Position numbers and translations under genes: made by a program. A DNA stretch of 64,000 nucleotides, from contig NZ_JPKR02000003.1 in NCBI RefSeq assembly GCF_000757425.2, positions 1,795,868-1,859,867 of the forward strand. The letters are read 5' to 3'. The stretch's first letter is position 1. Each line of letters opens with the position of its first letter. A model generated the notes under the pieces. It saw nothing but the letters and a program-made list of their open reading frames with translations, was not told where the DNA came from and searched no databases. The DNA is from Tatumella morbirosei (GTDB lineage Bacteria; Pseudomonadota; Gammaproteobacteria; Enterobacterales; Enterobacteriaceae). This document shows, piece after piece, positions 45,986-57,231 of the stretch.

Positions 45986-47326
45986 CTACTGGCCGGCAAT
46001 TTTCATCCCGGATAACAACACCGAACCGCACTGAATATTACTGCGGGTTTCGATGTCATCCCCGACAGTGACCATGTTCTGCCACATATCTTTCAGGTTC
46101 CCGGCGATAGTAATCTCGCTGACCGGATACTGGATCTCTCCATTTTCGACCCAGAACCCTGACGCTCCGCGTGAATAATCACCGGTAATCGCGCTGACAC
46201 CCTGGCCCATCAGTTCCGTGACCACCAGTCCGGTGCCCATCTGTTTCATCAATTCACTGAAAGAACTGCCCTGACCGGCAATCCGCCAGTTATGAATACC
46301 CCCGGCATGCCCGGTGCTGTGTAAACCGAGTTTACGGGCCGAATAACTGGTCAGTAACCAGTCCTGTAATACACCGCGATCGATAATCGTCCGGTCAAGG
46401 GTACGCACCCCTTCACTGTCGAACGGTGTAGACGCCACACCTTTCAGCAGATGCGGCCGCTCTTCAATGGTCAGCCAGTCAGGAAAAATTTGTTTACCCA
46501 GGGAATCCAGCAGAAAAGTAGACTTGCGATAAACATTTCCGCCACTGATCGCTCCGACCAGATGGCCAAACAGTCCGGTCGCCACTTCAGAGGCAAAAAT
46601 CACCGGCGCTTCCCTCGTGGAAAGCTTTCTCGGTGCCAGCCGTGCCAGTGTGCGACGCGCGCACTCTTCACCCACCCACTGTGCAGACTGCAGATCAGCA
46701 AAATCACGGGAAGCCGTATAAGCGTAGTTACGTTCCATATGGCCATCCTGCTCAGCAATCACGCTGGCAGAGATACCATGCCGACTGCTGCAATAGCTGT
46801 TTAGCAGGCCGTGACTGTTACCAAACACCCGGATACTGGCGTGGCTGTTCAGGCTACCGCCTTCGGTATTTACAATTCGTTTGTCTGCCTGCAGGGCAAA
46901 CTGTTCGGCTTCAGCCGCCAGCTCGATGGCACGATCGACTTCGATATCCAGCGGGTGGAAAAGATCTAACTCCGGTGCATCCCAGGCCAGTAAATCTTTT
47001 TCGGCAACCCCGGCATAAGGGTCCGGCGAGGTATAGCGGGCAATATCTACTGCTGCCTGAACTGTACGCTGGATAGCCTCCGGACTCAGGTCAGTTGAAG
47101 AGGCACTGCCTTTACGCTGTTGCAGATAGACGGTGATACCTAATGCACCATCACTGTTGAATTCAACATTTTCCACTTCGCCATAACGGGTACTGACACT
47201 GATGCCGGTGGTTTTGCTTACCGCGACCTCTGCACCATCCGCACTGGTTTTGGCCAGTTCCAGTGCATGAGACACTGCCTGTTCCAGCTGTTTACGTTGT
47301 TCTGCAACCTGAGTTGATACGTTCAT
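45986..47326 (-). CDS. pmbA: Metalloprotease subunit PmbA (TldE)
   Basis: A 446-residue protein of the TldD/PmbA family (E. coli PmbA has 450). TldD and TldE form a heterodimer that processes the microcin B17 precursor and degrades unfolded peptides; PmbA is the subunit without the zinc site. Recognised segments are [21 protein letters not shown] at the N-terminus, [12 protein letters not shown] and the end [20 protein letters not shown] with [13 protein letters not shown]. It is divergent from darP, with the ATG 114 bp from the darP start. Confidence 0.96.
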   Translation of the reverse strand: MNVSTQVAEQRKQLEQAVSHALELAKTSADGAEVAVSKTTGISVSTRYGEVENVEFNSDGALGITVYLQQRKGSASSTDLSPEAIQRTVQAAVDIARYTSPDPYAGVAEKDLLAWDAPELDLFHPLDIEVDRAIELAAEAEQFALQADKRIVNTEGGSLNSHASIRVFGNSHGLLNSYCSSRHGISASVIAEQDGHMERNYAYTASRDFADLQSAQWVGEECARRTLARLAPRKLSTREAPVIFASEVATGLFGHLVGAISGGNVYRKSTFLLDSLGKQIFPDWLTIEERPHLLKGVASTPFDSEGVRTLDRTIIDRGVLQDWLLTSYSARKLGLHSTGHAGGIHNWRIAGQGSSFSELMKQMGTGLVVTELMGQGVSAITGDYSRGASGFWVENGEIQYPVSEITIAGNLKDMWQNMVTVGDDIETRSNIQCGSVLLSGMKIAGQ

Positions 47327-47440
47327 CGATCCGCCGTCTACTCTTATGTATGAAGATATTCAGTCTATCAGAGTCAGAGAACAATTTCGCAGTCGCCCTG
47401 TAACCTGTTAGCATTAGCCTCTTTTTTCAGGAGCCCAATA

Positions 47441-47983
47441 ATGACCAGACAGCCAGAAGAGTGGCTCGACAACGAGCCAGACCCGCAGGAAGATGAAGAT
47501 GATGAGATTATCTGGGTCAGTAAAAGTGAGATAAAACGCGATGCCGAAGAGCTTAAACGCCTCGGTGCCGAACTGATTGACCTGAGCAAAAACGAGCTGG
47601 AACGCATTCCGCTGGATGAGCAATTGCGTGATGCTATTGAACTGGCACAACGTATCAAAAAAGAAGCCCGTCGCCGTCAGTTACAACTCATCGGTAAATT
47701 ATTACGTTCACGTGACGTCGAACCGTTACGTCAGGCGTTAGATAAGCTTAAAAACCGCCATAACCAGCAGGTAGCACTGTTCCATAAACTGGAAGCCATC
47801 CGTGACCGTTTAATTGAGCAGGGTGATGATGCCATCGCCGAAGTCATTAATCTTTATCCGGAGGCTGATCGTCAGCAGTTGCGTAGCTTTATCCGTAATG
47901 CTCAGAAAGAGAAATCCGCTAATAAGCCACCAAAATCCGCACGACTGATTTTTCAGTACCTGCGTGAACTGGCAGAAGCCTGA
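47441..47983 (+). CDS. darP: Ribosome biogenesis protein DarP (YjgA)
   Basis: A 180-residue highly charged helical protein, known as DarP in E. coli for its role in late assembly of the 50S subunit. Conserved stretches are [36 protein letters not shown] and [13 protein letters not shown] [19 protein letters not shown]. It is divergent from pmbA, and converges on mpl with a strong hairpin between. Confidence 0.95.
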   Translation: MTRQPEEWLDNEPDPQEDEDDEIIWVSKSEIKRDAEELKRLGAELIDLSKNELERIPLDEQLRDAIELAQRIKKEARRRQLQLIGKLLRSRDVEPLRQALDKLKNRHNQQVALFHKLEAIRDRLIEQGDDAIAEVINLYPEADRQQLRSFIRNAQKEKSANKPPKSARLIFQYLRELAEA

Positions 47984-47991
47984 TAATGGTT

Positions 47992-48020
47992 CCGGCAGGG
48001 CGAAAGTATCGCCCTGCCGG
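47992..48020. terminator. Bidirectional hairpin between darP and mpl
   Basis: A perfect 12-bp stem CCGGCAGGGCGA/TCGCCCTGCCGG with an AAGTA loop, 8 bp past the darP stop and 4 bp before the mpl stop. Confidence 0.65.
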
Positions 48021-48024
48021 CGGA

Positions 48025-49386
48025 TCAGCTGAGTTTTTCCAGCCGCTGTTGTAGTTTTTGATGAATACCTTCAAAGCCGCCGTTACTCATCACCAGTATG
48101 GTATCGCCTGGCTGCGCTTCCCGGGCAATCATTTCAACCAGAGTATCGATATCGGCACTCCAGTGTGCCGGTTGCATGCAGGCTTCAGCCACTTCAGACA
48201 CCTGCCATGAAATGTGGGGCGGCTGGAACAGGAAGACCTGATCCGCCCTGGCCAGTGATGGTGCCAGATCATTTTTACTGATGCCCAGTTTCATGGTGTT
48301 TGACCGGGGCTCAAGCACGGCCAGAATCCGGGCTTTGCCTCCCAGTTTGCTGCGTAATGCCGACAATGTCGCCAGAATGGCTGTCGGGTGATGAGCAAAA
48401 TCATCATACACATCAACGTCATTGAACTTACCGCGCCATTCCAGACGACGACGGGCATTAATAAAATTATTGAGGGCAGCGGCGGCATCCCGGGGAGTGA
48501 CACCCACATGCCGCGCGGCAGCCATGGCCATCAGCCCATTATGCATATTATGCTCACCCACCAGCGACCAGTTCACCTCAGCCACCGGCTGTCCATCGAA
48601 CAGCACTTCCCAGTGAGAAGCATCTGCATTGCGCTTTTGCGCCCGCCAGTGTCCGTTTTCGCCGAGCGTTTCCTGCTCACTCCAGCACCCCATCTGAATC
48701 ACCTGACGCAGATTGCTGTCCTGTTCTGGCCAGATAATTTTTCCGAGGCCTGGCACAATACGCACCAGATGATGAAACTGGCGCTGAATCGCCCGCAGAT
48801 CATCAAAAATATCGGCATGATCAAACTCCAGGTTATTCAGGATCAGTGTCCGCGGGCAGTAATGGACAAACTTTGAACGTTTGTCGAAAAATGCGCTGTC
48901 ATATTCATCCGCTTCAATAACGAAGAACGGGCTGTCCCCCAACCGGGCGGACACATCAAAGTTGCCGGGCACGCCACCAATCACAAAACCGGGCGCCAGG
49001 CCACAGGCATCCAGGATCCATGCCAGCATTCCGGAAGTGGTCGTTTTTCCATGAGTTCCGGCCACGGCCAGCACCCAGCGATCCCGTAGAACAAAATCAT
49101 GCAACCACTGCGGGCCGGACATAAAGGGAAGATTTTTTTCCAGTACAGCCTCAACACAGGGATTTCCCCTGCCCATGGCATTCCCGATAATCACCAGATC
49201 CGGTGCGGGCTGCAGTTGCTGAGGGTCATAGCCCTGAGTAAGTTCAATACCCTGTTTTTCCAGCAGAGTACTCATCGGCGGGTAAACATTGCTGTCGGAA
49301 CCTGTCACTTCGTGCCCCAACGAGCGTGCCAGAATTGCCAGCCCGCCCATAAAGGTGCCACAAATACCCAGAATGTGAATGCGCAT
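48025..49386 (-). CDS. mpl: UDP-N-acetylmuramate:L-alanyl-gamma-D-glutamyl-meso-diaminopimelate ligase
   Basis: A 453-residue Mur-ligase family enzyme that attaches recycled murein tripeptide to UDP-MurNAc. I start at ATG 49386 (MRIHILGICGTFMGG), as in E. coli; a Met four codons upstream is possible. Motifs in order: ATP P-loop AVAGTHGKTTTSGM, EADEYDSAFFDKRSKF, LNNLEFDHADIFDD, EHNMHNGLMAMAAA, DDFAHHPTAI and LEPRSNTMK. It is divergent from fbp across about 150 bp. Confidence 0.96.
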   Translation of the reverse strand: MRIHILGICGTFMGGLAILARSLGHEVTGSDSNVYPPMSTLLEKQGIELTQGYDPQQLQPAPDLVIIGNAMGRGNPCVEAVLEKNLPFMSGPQWLHDFVLRDRWVLAVAGTHGKTTTSGMLAWILDACGLAPGFVIGGVPGNFDVSARLGDSPFFVIEADEYDSAFFDKRSKFVHYCPRTLILNNLEFDHADIFDDLRAIQRQFHHLVRIVPGLGKIIWPEQDSNLRQVIQMGCWSEQETLGENGHWRAQKRNADASHWEVLFDGQPVAEVNWSLVGEHNMHNGLMAMAAARHVGVTPRDAAAALNNFINARRRLEWRGKFNDVDVYDDFAHHPTAILATLSALRSKLGGKARILAVLEPRSNTMKLGISKNDLAPSLARADQVFLFQPPHISWQVSEVAEACMQPAHWSADIDTLVEMIAREAQPGDTILVMSNGGFEGIHQKLQQRLEKLS

Positions 49387-49538
49387 AAACTGATCCATTG
49401 CCCAAAAGTTACTGTACAGTGTAACGCCAGAGCTGATAACTAAGAAATAGGATGATTGATTAAGTTATTCACGCCCGTTAAGTTTGCAATAGTGTTAATA
49501 TCGGGTAATTCATTAATTAACCTTTCCAGAGAATTGTT

Positions 49539-50546
49539 ATGAAAACATTGGGTGAATTTATTGTTGAGAAGCAGAATGACTTTCCGCACGCTACCGGTGA
49601 GTTAACTGCACTGATTTCAGCAATCAAACTTGGCGCGAAAGTGATTCATCGCGACATCAACAAAGCAGGCCTGGTGGATATTCTGGGTGCTAACGGCGTC
49701 GAAAACGTTCAGGGTGAGCAGCAGATGAAGCTCGACCTGTTTGCCAACGAAAAGCTGAAATCTGCACTAAAAGCCCGTGGCATAGTCGCCGGTATCGCCT
49801 CTGAAGAAGAAGATGAGTTTGTTATTTTTGAAGGCGTGGAGAACGGTAAATACGTGGTATTGATGGACCCACTGGACGGTTCATCGAATATCGACGTTAA
49901 CGTTTCGGTCGGTACTATTTTCTCTATTTATCACCGCATCACCCCTGTCGGTACTCCGGTCACCGAAGAAGACTTTATGCAACCCGGCACTGAGCAGGTT
50001 GCCGCCGGTTATGTGGTCTACGGTTCTTCCACGATGCTGGTTTACACTACCGGTCACGGCGTGCATGCCTTCACTTATGATCCTTCACTCGGCCTGTTCT
50101 GTCTGAGCCAGGAACGTATGACCTTCCCGGCCTATGGTGCCACCTATTCAATTAATGAAGGTTACTATTCTCGCTTCCCTAACGGCGTGAAGAAGTACCT
50201 GAAGTACTGCCAGCAGGAAGATAAAGAGACTCATCGTCCTTACACTTCACGTTACATCGGTTCTCTGGTGGCAGACTTTCACCGTAACCTGCTGAAAGGC
50301 GGTATCTATCTGTACCCAAGCACCGCCAGTTATCCGACAGGGAAATTGCGTCTGCTGTATGAATGCAACCCAATGGCTTTCCTGGCGGAGCAGGCGGGTG
50401 GTAAAGCCAGCGACGGTGTTAATCGTATCCTGGAACTCAAACCGCAGACTATCCATCAGCGTAGCCCGTTCTTTGTCGGCAATACGGCGATGGTGGATGA
50501 TGTTGAACGTTTAATCCGTGATAATCCGGACGACAACGCGAACTAA
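49539..50546 (+). CDS. fbp: Fructose-1,6-bisphosphatase, class I
   Basis: A 335-residue gluconeogenic phosphatase (E. coli Fbp has 332). It carries the metal and active-site motif [20 protein letters not shown], with EEEDEFVIF upstream and [21 protein letters not shown] near the C-terminus. A strong AGAGAATTGTT leader precedes the ATG. It ends at a 12-bp hairpin shared with the convergent chemoreceptor gene. In E. coli ytfQRT-yjfF lies between ppa and fbp; here a chemoreceptor gene takes that place. Confidence 0.97.
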   Translation: MKTLGEFIVEKQNDFPHATGELTALISAIKLGAKVIHRDINKAGLVDILGANGVENVQGEQQMKLDLFANEKLKSALKARGIVAGIASEEEDEFVIFEGVENGKYVVLMDPLDGSSNIDVNVSVGTIFSIYHRITPVGTPVTEEDFMQPGTEQVAAGYVVYGSSTMLVYTTGHGVHAFTYDPSLGLFCLSQERMTFPAYGATYSINEGYYSRFPNGVKKYLKYCQQEDKETHRPYTSRYIGSLVADFHRNLLKGGIYLYPSTASYPTGKLRLLYECNPMAFLAEQAGGKASDGVNRILELKPQTIHQRSPFFVGNTAMVDDVERLIRDNPDDNAN

Positions 50547-50554
50547 TCTGCGGT

Positions 50555-50588
50555 ATTCACCCACAGAACGCTACCACTGTGGGTGAAT
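50555..50588. terminator. Bidirectional hairpin between fbp and the chemoreceptor gene
   Basis: A perfect 12-bp stem ATTCACCCACAG/CTGTGGGTGAAT with a 10-base loop, 9 bp past the fbp stop and 7 bp before the chemoreceptor stop. Confidence 0.65.
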
Positions 50589-50594
50589 CTTTTG

Positions 50595-52151
50595 TCAGGC
50601 CGTCAGCCTGAATGCCGTCACCGTTTGCTGTAATCGCGCACTTTGTTCTTCGAGCGCCTGAGTGGCTGATGTGGCCTGTTCCACCAACGCCGCATTTTGC
50701 TGGGCGACCTCATCCATCTGTGTTACCGCAACATTAATCTGCTCAATCCCACGGCTCTGCTCATCTGAAGCTACCGAAATCTCTTTCATCAGTACACTGA
50801 CCTGCGATACTTCGGAATAAATTTCATTCATTGCTGTGCCGGCACGGCTGGCCATCCTGCTGCCATCCGCGACCTGGGATTGTGAAGCCACAATCAACTG
50901 TCTGATCTCTTTAGCTGCATTCGCGCTGCGTTGTGCCAGGCTCCGGACTTCATTGGCAACTACCGAAAATCCTCTGCCCTGCTCGCCGGCGCGGGCCGCC
51001 TCTACCGAGGCGTTAAGCGCCAGTATATTGGTCTGAAAGGCAATATCATCAATCATGCCCAGAATATCGCCGATTTTCTGCGAGCTCTGGGTGATATCCT
51101 GCATTTTAACCACCACCTGATTCACCACATCCGCCCCACGGTGAGCCGTTTCAGATACGCGGGTAGCTAACTGATAGGCCTGATGCGCATTGCCGGCATT
51201 TAACCGCACAGTGGCTGTGATCTGTTCCATACTCGCTGCGGTCTGTTCCAGAGAAGCCGCAGACTCCTCCGTCCGCTGCGAAAGATTAACAATCCCGGCC
51301 CCTAGTTCCCGACAGCCAAGGTCAATCTGAACGCTGGCTCCCGAGACCTGTTGTACTGAATGGGTCAGCGAGTTCTGCATATGTTGCAACGTGCTCATCA
51401 CCACATGCAGGTCTTTACTCCCGGTCAAAGGGACAGTTCGGGTCAGGTCTCCGTCCGCAATCAGTGTCAGATGCTCGCGCACCAGAAACAATGGCGTCAG
51501 TAATGCTTTACGTAAAATACGCCAACTGACCACCATAGTTCCGGCAGCTATCACCGAACAAAAAATCAGTAACACGTCCATACGCCATTTACGGTCTCCC
51601 GCCAGAACAAACTGCTGCTGCGCAACATCAGTGGCATAACGGTTAAAATTCTGCACTGACTGGCTAAACGCAGCCATCAACGCCGGAAATTTTTCTATGC
51701 TCAGGTAATAACCAGCCAGGTCACCACGTTGTAGTTCATCCACCATCGGCAGTATGGCCTGATCCATATAGGCCTGAAAGCTCAGGGCAACATCTTCTGC
51801 CATTTCCTTACCTTTCAGGGTGACAGTCCCCGCTTTCAGGAACATGCTCATATGCGACCGGGAATTGGCGACCGCCGTTTTCACATCCTGCAAATATTTT
51901 GCGGCCGCAGAGTTGTCGCCCAGTTCCGCTTTACGGGCGGCCAGCGCGGCCAACGAACGTCCATGCAAAAGATCACTGTTACTCTGGTAAAGGCTGGCCA
52001 GTTCATTTTCATGGATACGGTTAATTTCGGTCAGTGAGTGGTCTGCCGCATTCAGCGCGAAGAACCCGGTGGCACTGACCACCATCAGCAGAGCCGCCAT
52101 CAGTATCAGAATAATCAGCAATCCGCTGCGCAGGGACAATTTAAACAGCAT
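50595..52151 (-). CDS. Methyl-accepting chemotaxis protein
   Basis: A 518-residue transmembrane chemoreceptor. I start at ATG 52151 (MLFKLSLRSGLL), with AAGGA upstream; the further upstream open frame overlaps nothing recognisable. Order: TM1 (residues about 7-29), a periplasmic four-helix ligand domain of the Tar/Tsr type, TM2 near residue 190, a HAMP domain, and a cytoplasmic signalling domain with the conserved hairpin tip IDDIAFQTNILALNASVEAA and ARAGEQGRGFSVVANEVRSL. It lacks the C-terminal NWETF pentapeptide used by E. coli Tar and Tsr to bind CheR. The ligand is unknown. No che genes lie in the window. Confidence 0.92.
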   Translation of the reverse strand: MLFKLSLRSGLLIILILMAALLMVVSATGFFALNAADHSLTEINRIHENELASLYQSNSDLLHGRSLAALAARKAELGDNSAAAKYLQDVKTAVANSRSHMSMFLKAGTVTLKGKEMAEDVALSFQAYMDQAILPMVDELQRGDLAGYYLSIEKFPALMAAFSQSVQNFNRYATDVAQQQFVLAGDRKWRMDVLLIFCSVIAAGTMVVSWRILRKALLTPLFLVREHLTLIADGDLTRTVPLTGSKDLHVVMSTLQHMQNSLTHSVQQVSGASVQIDLGCRELGAGIVNLSQRTEESAASLEQTAASMEQITATVRLNAGNAHQAYQLATRVSETAHRGADVVNQVVVKMQDITQSSQKIGDILGMIDDIAFQTNILALNASVEAARAGEQGRGFSVVANEVRSLAQRSANAAKEIRQLIVASQSQVADGSRMASRAGTAMNEIYSEVSQVSVLMKEISVASDEQSRGIEQINVAVTQMDEVAQQNAALVEQATSATQALEEQSARLQQTVTAFRLTA

Positions 52152-52362
52152 AACAACCCATTCCTTAACAGGTTTGCGGGGAGGAATACTCTGTTTATCG
52201 TCCCCGGCCACCAATCCTTTACCTGCTTTATGAGCCAATGCTGAGTGACCGGAGAAGCTGAGGTATCCGGCAGCGCTTTGTACAGGGTGTCTTTTCGCAT
52301 AAAGCACTGGGCGGATCACTCTGAAAGCAGAAAAAGAGGCAATACTTTCACTGTCAGTTAGC

Positions 52363-52368
52363 TATAAT
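52363..52368 (+). promoter_or_regulatory. -10 box of the ppa promoter
   Basis: TATAAT, 38 bases upstream of the ppa start codon. I see no good -35 hexamer at the right spacing. Confidence 0.5.
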
Positions 52369-52406
52369 ACCGGGCACTTAATTGATGTCATTGAAGGAAT
52401 TAAACG

Positions 52407-52934
52407 ATGAGTCTGAACCTGGTTGAGGCAGGAAAAGATCTGCCAGAAGATATTTATGTAATCATTGAAATCCCGGCAAACGCTGACCCGATCAAATATG
52501 AAGTTGATAAAGCATCAGGCGCCCTGTTTGTTGACCGTTTCATGTCTACCGCCATGTTCTACCCATGTAACTACGGTTACATCAATAATACCCTGTCACT
52601 GGATGGTGACCCGGTAGACGTTCTGGTTCCTACACCTTACCCGTTAGAGCATGGCTCAGTGATCCGTTGCCGTCCGGTCGGCGTTCTGAAAATGACCGAC
52701 GAATCCGGTGAAGATGCAAAAGTCGTTGCTGTTCCCCACAGCAAACTGACCAAAGAATACGATCACGTGAAAGATGTAACTGATTTACCGGAATTACTGC
52801 GTGCGCAGATCACCCATTTCTTTGAACACTATAAAGACCTGGAAAAAGGTAAGTGGGTAAAAGTTGACGGATGGGCCGATGCGGCTGCAGCGAAAGCAGA
52901 AATCGTCTCTTCTTTTGAACGTGCGAAGAAGTAA
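52407..52934 (+). CDS. ppa: Inorganic pyrophosphatase
   Basis: A 175-residue family I soluble pyrophosphatase (E. coli Ppa has 176 with the initiator Met). It hydrolyses PPi and drives biosynthetic reactions forward. The metal-binding signature DGDPVDVLV is at residues about 66-74, preceded by [13 protein letters not shown] and followed by EDAKVVAVP and [17 protein letters not shown]. The ribosome site GAAGGA is close to the ATG. It ends at a strong terminator. Confidence 0.97.
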   Translation: MSLNLVEAGKDLPEDIYVIIEIPANADPIKYEVDKASGALFVDRFMSTAMFYPCNYGYINNTLSLDGDPVDVLVPTPYPLEHGSVIRCRPVGVLKMTDESGEDAKVVAVPHSKLTKEYDHVKDVTDLPELLRAQITHFFEHYKDLEKGKWVKVDGWADAAAAKAEIVSSFERAKK

Positions 52935-52951
52935 TCTGCTGCCTTGCGGAT

Positions 52952-52986
52952 AAAAAAACGCCGTCTGTCTCAGACGGCGTTTTTTA
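52952..52986. terminator. Bidirectional terminator between ppa and ytfP
   Basis: A-tract, 9-bp stem CGCCGTCTG/CAGACGGCG with a TCT loop, then six T. A and T tracts on both sides make it work in both directions. Confidence 0.92.
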
Positions 52987-52987
52987 T

Positions 52988-53338
52988 TTATGACAACTCT
53001 TCATCCCTTTTTAGCCAGTCGCCGCTCTTAATCTGCAGACGACCCGCCACCGGGCGCTGATAGATATACATCCATGCAGTACCGTAGGGTGTGGACAGTA
53101 ACTGACGCTTGTACTCTCCCCCCCTGGTACGTAACGCATCCAGCTCACCGAGTGTCGTGGCATCAATCCGATACACTTCACAATAAACACTTCCCTGCCC
53201 GGCAACCACGCCAGGATAAAGGCCGAGATTATACAGATCGTAACCTTCGACCTGATAATCTCCTAACCACTGCGCATTGGTCATCCAATGACTGTTTCCT
53301 TGTTTGCGCCTTAAACTGCCATAGACGATTATTCGCAT
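52988..53338 (-). CDS. ytfP: Gamma-glutamylcyclotransferase-fold protein YtfP
   Basis: A 116-residue protein of the GGCT/AIG2-like fold, with the family P-loop-like start IIVYGSLRRKQGNSHW and the ALRTRGGEY motif containing the conserved Glu. The E. coli structure is known but the reaction is not. It follows tamB on the same strand with a 2-bp gap, so ytfP is translated from the tamA-tamB transcript. Confidence 0.92.
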   Translation of the reverse strand: MRIIVYGSLRRKQGNSHWMTNAQWLGDYQVEGYDLYNLGLYPGVVAGQGSVYCEVYRIDATTLGELDALRTRGGEYKRQLLSTPYGTAWMYIYQRPVAGRLQIKSGDWLKRDEELS

Positions 53339-53340
53339 TG

Positions 53341-56300
53341 CTAAAACTCAAACTGATAAAGCAAATCGAGCGCCTGATCGACACCAGACACCGCTTCCAA
53401 ATAGAGTTTAGGCATCAGCCGGTAGCGTAGTGTCAAGGTTGCCAGAGAATCAAATAATCCGACACCATATTTCACCTGTAGCCCTGGCAGGACATAACCG
53501 CTGACCTGCACCTGCTGACTATCACCGACCCCTGCGGTATCGAGAGAAAGATTACTCACACCGAAGGTTTCGCCGATTTTGCCCATGACCTGACCACTTT
53601 GAGCAACCCCTAACCCAACCAGTGCCGATGTCAGTGCATTGCTGTCACCGTCACTGCCAAGTCCTTGCCCGCGTAATAAGTAAGACAGCGCTTCCTGTTG
53701 AGACATCGTCGGGTCGGAGAACACTTCAACTTTAGGTTCATCAGCCAGACCAGTCACACGAATTCCCGCGGTTACACTATCTTCTGTCGCATCAGGGTTG
53801 CGGATAGCTTCCAGATTGACATACGGCTGATCCGGCGGACCGGAGAACTGTAACTGTCCTTTGCGTACCAGCAGATCCTGACCATATGCATGGAAGCGTC
53901 CTGACGGGATATTAATCTGTCCATTCAGTCCTAGTCCATTCTTATCCTGTATTACTTTTAAATCCCCGGTCAGACGGGCATTCAGACCAAAAGCAGACAG
54001 CCGAACATTATCCCCTACATGTATGATTAAATTACTGTTTATCGGGATTGATGCGGTTTTAGGCTGAATCGGCTTCAGATTATCATCCAGCATCACTTCA
54101 TCAGAAGAAACACCTACAGCACTCTCCGGGACCTGTTGTACGGTAATTCTTGCCCAAGGGACATCCACTTTACCGTCCAGGTTGAAGGCCGATGGCGTGG
54201 CCTCAAATACCAGATCCGGCGAGACATCCATCCGGACCATCGGCGGGACAGTCACCCGGATTTTTTCACCTTTGGCGGCGATCCGCGCGCGCCAGTTATC
54301 CAGCTGAGCCCAGTCGGCATTACCTGTCAGATTCAGAGAACCCTGTCGTGTCTGGATCTGCCCCTGCAGGGTTGAGCTGACTCCGGAGAATATCAGTTTC
54401 AGGTTTGCTGCGGTCATCTCTACCGGCATAAAATTGCCGCTTAGCACCATGTCAGTTAAGGCCGTCTGGCCGAATACCCGTGGATTTTGCAGATTACCGG
54501 CCAGTCGCAACTGACTATTCAGCATCCCCTTAATCTGTTCTCCTTTCGCCAGGGCCGGATTAAACATTGCCAGTGACAGGTTAGTAATATTGACCGTACC
54601 ACTGAGGTTACGCACCTTCTGTGGATCATTAATCAGAATGTTGCCGTCCAACTGCCCATTATTGGCAATCTTCACCAGCCATCCCAGTTGGGCTTTCCCC
54701 CCTACCAGTGAGGCTTTCAGGTTTAAAACATCAAAGGCTATCGGTAAAATATTGCCCTGAACATTCTGTTTTACCTCAACGCCTTTACCGGTCAGGGTGA
54801 CATTACCGGTGGGCAAACCACCGGCGGCCGTCCAGTTCACCCGGGCGTCACCACTGAATACCCCTTTAAGTTGGGTATCTGCCGGTAATACTGGCTTAAG
54901 CATCGCTAAATCGAAGCGACTCAGTTGAATGCGTGCATGCCCGTCAGCACCCGCGACTACCGGTTCCGGAATACAAATCTGCGCATTCGGATTCAGCCAG
55001 CAATGGGTACCCACCGTAATGGTTTTCTGCACATTTTTATAATCCAGGCTGACGGCCTTACTCAGCCGCCACTCTCCCACCGGTGTGTCGAACCGTGTAT
55101 TGCTGAGAGCGCCCTGCCAGCGTTGGGTCTGCCGGTCAAAACTACCGTTTAGTTGCAATTGACCCGACACCGGTTCGCCTGCCACCGTCAACTTCAGTTG
55201 GTGCTGTTTTTCGTTGCCACTGGCATCGAGCACGATACTGCTAATTTTTAATGCCGCCTGTTGTAACTGCGAAACACGTAATGCCAGTTTTCCGGCAATT
55301 TGCTGTGCCGAACTGACATTCCCTTTCAGGCTAAAACTACCAATACTCAGTTGCTGCCAACGCAGACCACGGCCATTAAGATCGGCTTGCAGTTCCGGCT
55401 GTTGCAGCGTACCGCGGGCATTAATCGCTCCTGTCACTACTCCACCCAGTCCTGGCAGAGCATTGTTAAGGTGTGAGGCATCGATAGTGGCATCAAGGTT
55501 AATTTTATCGGCCAGGGTACCTTTCACCTCCAGCCGGTTTTGCCCCAGCAACAGGCTGATCCCCGGGATATTCCACTGGTTGTAACTGTTGCCGTAAAGC
55601 GAACCTTTTACGTTTACCGCATTCTGTTTCACATTACCTGTCAGTGAGACTGATGGCACCCGAACCTGCCAGCTACCGCCATACAGACTGCCACGGGTCG
55701 TCATACTACCGTCAAGTTTCGCCGGCCAGTCCGGATACTGCTTCGCGGTATTAATGCCACTCAGTGTCAGCTGGCTGTTCCAGCTAATCGCTTTGGTCCA
55801 ATCCACCAGCGCATGAAGATCAACATTGCCCTGTAACGCCGACACCCGTAACTTATCCAGTGAGAACTGATCGGTATTCCCTTTACCCTCGAGGGCAATA
55901 TCTGCAGGGGGTATGGTGCTACCGGACACCGAAGTCCGCAATGAGATGGTATAATCCGTCGCTTTACCCCCCGTGTTCAGCGCCAGATTTTTCACCAGCC
56001 AGTCAGCCTGACCCGTCAGCGGCCAGCGCAACTGAGAACTGTTAAGAGATAATGAGAACGGCAGCCCGGTCACTGCTGGCTGAGCCATTGCCTGCAACTG
56101 AGCCTTCACCGGTCCGGAAAGATTAAGATTCAGACTGACTTGTTTTTTGGCCGCTCCCTGCATCACCAGCTTCACTTTCTGGCCCTTCACCGGGTCCATA
56201 TTGATATCACTGTTCAGCGTCAGATTCAGCGGCCAGTCACCATTCAGAGTTGCCTGACCGGTCGCACTGAGAATTCCCTGCTGAGCGTTCACTTTCAGGG

Positions 56301-57231
56301 TTTGTAAATCCACCTTATTATCGACGGCCTGAGCTTTCAGCAGCAGTTGGTTGACGGTGAGATCGGTATCCCCGGTCAGGCGCAGGTTTTCCCCGCGGAT
56401 CTCTTCAATAGTCAGATCCAGCGGTAAACGAAACTCAGGCAGATTCAGTAAGGGTTTAGCAAACAACGCTCTCAGCATCTCTGACGGTGATTGTTCCGGT
56501 ACCGGCTGAGGTTTCGTCGTTGCGGTTTTCGGCTCTGAAGCCGCAGGATGATCGGTGCCGGTCGCAGCGGTGGCTGTCGGGGTTGTGGGTTGTCCTGCTG
56601 TCGCAGCAACATTATCCTTCAGCTTATCCGTCTGTTTAGCCACCGCCTCAGCAGAAGCCTGTTGAGTAGTCGCTTTCGCTTTAGGTAGCGCCAGCAGCAG
56701 ATCGGCGATTTTGGTCGGTGTCAGCGTTAGCTGACGCCCCTGCCAGTTGAGCCCGGTAGAGAAACTTCCCAGGGCAATCGCGGTATCGTCAATTTTGACA
56801 CTGACATTATCTAAACCAAGATGTCGCAGTATAATGGGATACGGTGTGGAGATATCCCCGCTACTGCTCTCTTCCTCCGGTTTCTGTGGCGAAGCAGGAG
56901 CCATCTTACTACTGTCCACCACCACGCTGACATCTTTCAGAGAAATATCGTTAACGCAGACTGAAGAGTGCAGCAGGCATGAAGCATCCAACGACAGGTG
57001 CAGTTCATCACCGGATACACTCACCCCGGACATCTGGTATCTCAGCCCTTTGAGAGTAAGATTGCTCCAGCCACCTTCTACCTGCTGTATTTGCAGCCCG
57101 GGCACCCAGCGTGCGGCGCTGTTAAACACCAGATGCAGGCCGGGTGCTGTACCAATCAGAAAACCCACCACCGTCAGCAGCAGCAATAAAAAAATCAGGA
57201 TCCCTGTCAGGACTTTCTTCCATCGCGTCAT
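53341..57231 (-). CDS. tamB: Translocation and assembly module / lipid transport protein TamB
   Basis: A 1296-residue AsmA-like protein (E. coli TamB has 1259). One N-terminal membrane anchor (residues about 7-27, [20 protein letters not shown]) is followed by a long beta-taco repeat region across the periplasm, ending with the conserved DUF490 (TamB) domain and the final [25 protein letters not shown] tail, with C-terminal Phe. TamB works with TamA and, with its paralogues YhdP and YdbH, in phospholipid transport to the outer membrane. An Ala/Thr/Pro-rich linker at residues about 195-250 explains much of the extra length. Its start overlaps the tamA stop by 4 bp. Confidence 0.95.
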   Translation of the reverse strand: MTRWKKVLTGILIFLLLLLTVVGFLIGTAPGLHLVFNSAARWVPGLQIQQVEGGWSNLTLKGLRYQMSGVSVSGDELHLSLDASCLLHSSVCVNDISLKDVSVVVDSSKMAPASPQKPEEESSSGDISTPYPIILRHLGLDNVSVKIDDTAIALGSFSTGLNWQGRQLTLTPTKIADLLLALPKAKATTQQASAEAVAKQTDKLKDNVAATAGQPTTPTATAATGTDHPAASEPKTATTKPQPVPEQSPSEMLRALFAKPLLNLPEFRLPLDLTIEEIRGENLRLTGDTDLTVNQLLLKAQAVDNKVDLQTLKVNAQQGILSATGQATLNGDWPLNLTLNSDINMDPVKGQKVKLVMQGAAKKQVSLNLNLSGPVKAQLQAMAQPAVTGLPFSLSLNSSQLRWPLTGQADWLVKNLALNTGGKATDYTISLRTSVSGSTIPPADIALEGKGNTDQFSLDKLRVSALQGNVDLHALVDWTKAISWNSQLTLSGINTAKQYPDWPAKLDGSMTTRGSLYGGSWQVRVPSVSLTGNVKQNAVNVKGSLYGNSYNQWNIPGISLLLGQNRLEVKGTLADKINLDATIDASHLNNALPGLGGVVTGAINARGTLQQPELQADLNGRGLRWQQLSIGSFSLKGNVSSAQQIAGKLALRVSQLQQAALKISSIVLDASGNEKQHQLKLTVAGEPVSGQLQLNGSFDRQTQRWQGALSNTRFDTPVGEWRLSKAVSLDYKNVQKTITVGTHCWLNPNAQICIPEPVVAGADGHARIQLSRFDLAMLKPVLPADTQLKGVFSGDARVNWTAAGGLPTGNVTLTGKGVEVKQNVQGNILPIAFDVLNLKASLVGGKAQLGWLVKIANNGQLDGNILINDPQKVRNLSGTVNITNLSLAMFNPALAKGEQIKGMLNSQLRLAGNLQNPRVFGQTALTDMVLSGNFMPVEMTAANLKLIFSGVSSTLQGQIQTRQGSLNLTGNADWAQLDNWRARIAAKGEKIRVTVPPMVRMDVSPDLVFEATPSAFNLDGKVDVPWARITVQQVPESAVGVSSDEVMLDDNLKPIQPKTASIPINSNLIIHVGDNVRLSAFGLNARLTGDLKVIQDKNGLGLNGQINIPSGRFHAYGQDLLVRKGQLQFSGPPDQPYVNLEAIRNPDATEDSVTAGIRVTGLADEPKVEVFSDPTMSQQEALSYLLRGQGLGSDGDSNALTSALVGLGVAQSGQVMGKIGETFGVSNLSLDTAGVGDSQQVQVSGYVLPGLQVKYGVGLFDSLATLTLRYRLMPKLYLEAVSGVDQALDLLYQFEF

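Noticed and set aside
52152..52319. N-terminal extension of the chemoreceptor frame by 56 codons
   Set aside because: Receptors of this family start just before TM1; the extension is not conserved and the start at 52151 has AAGGA upstream.
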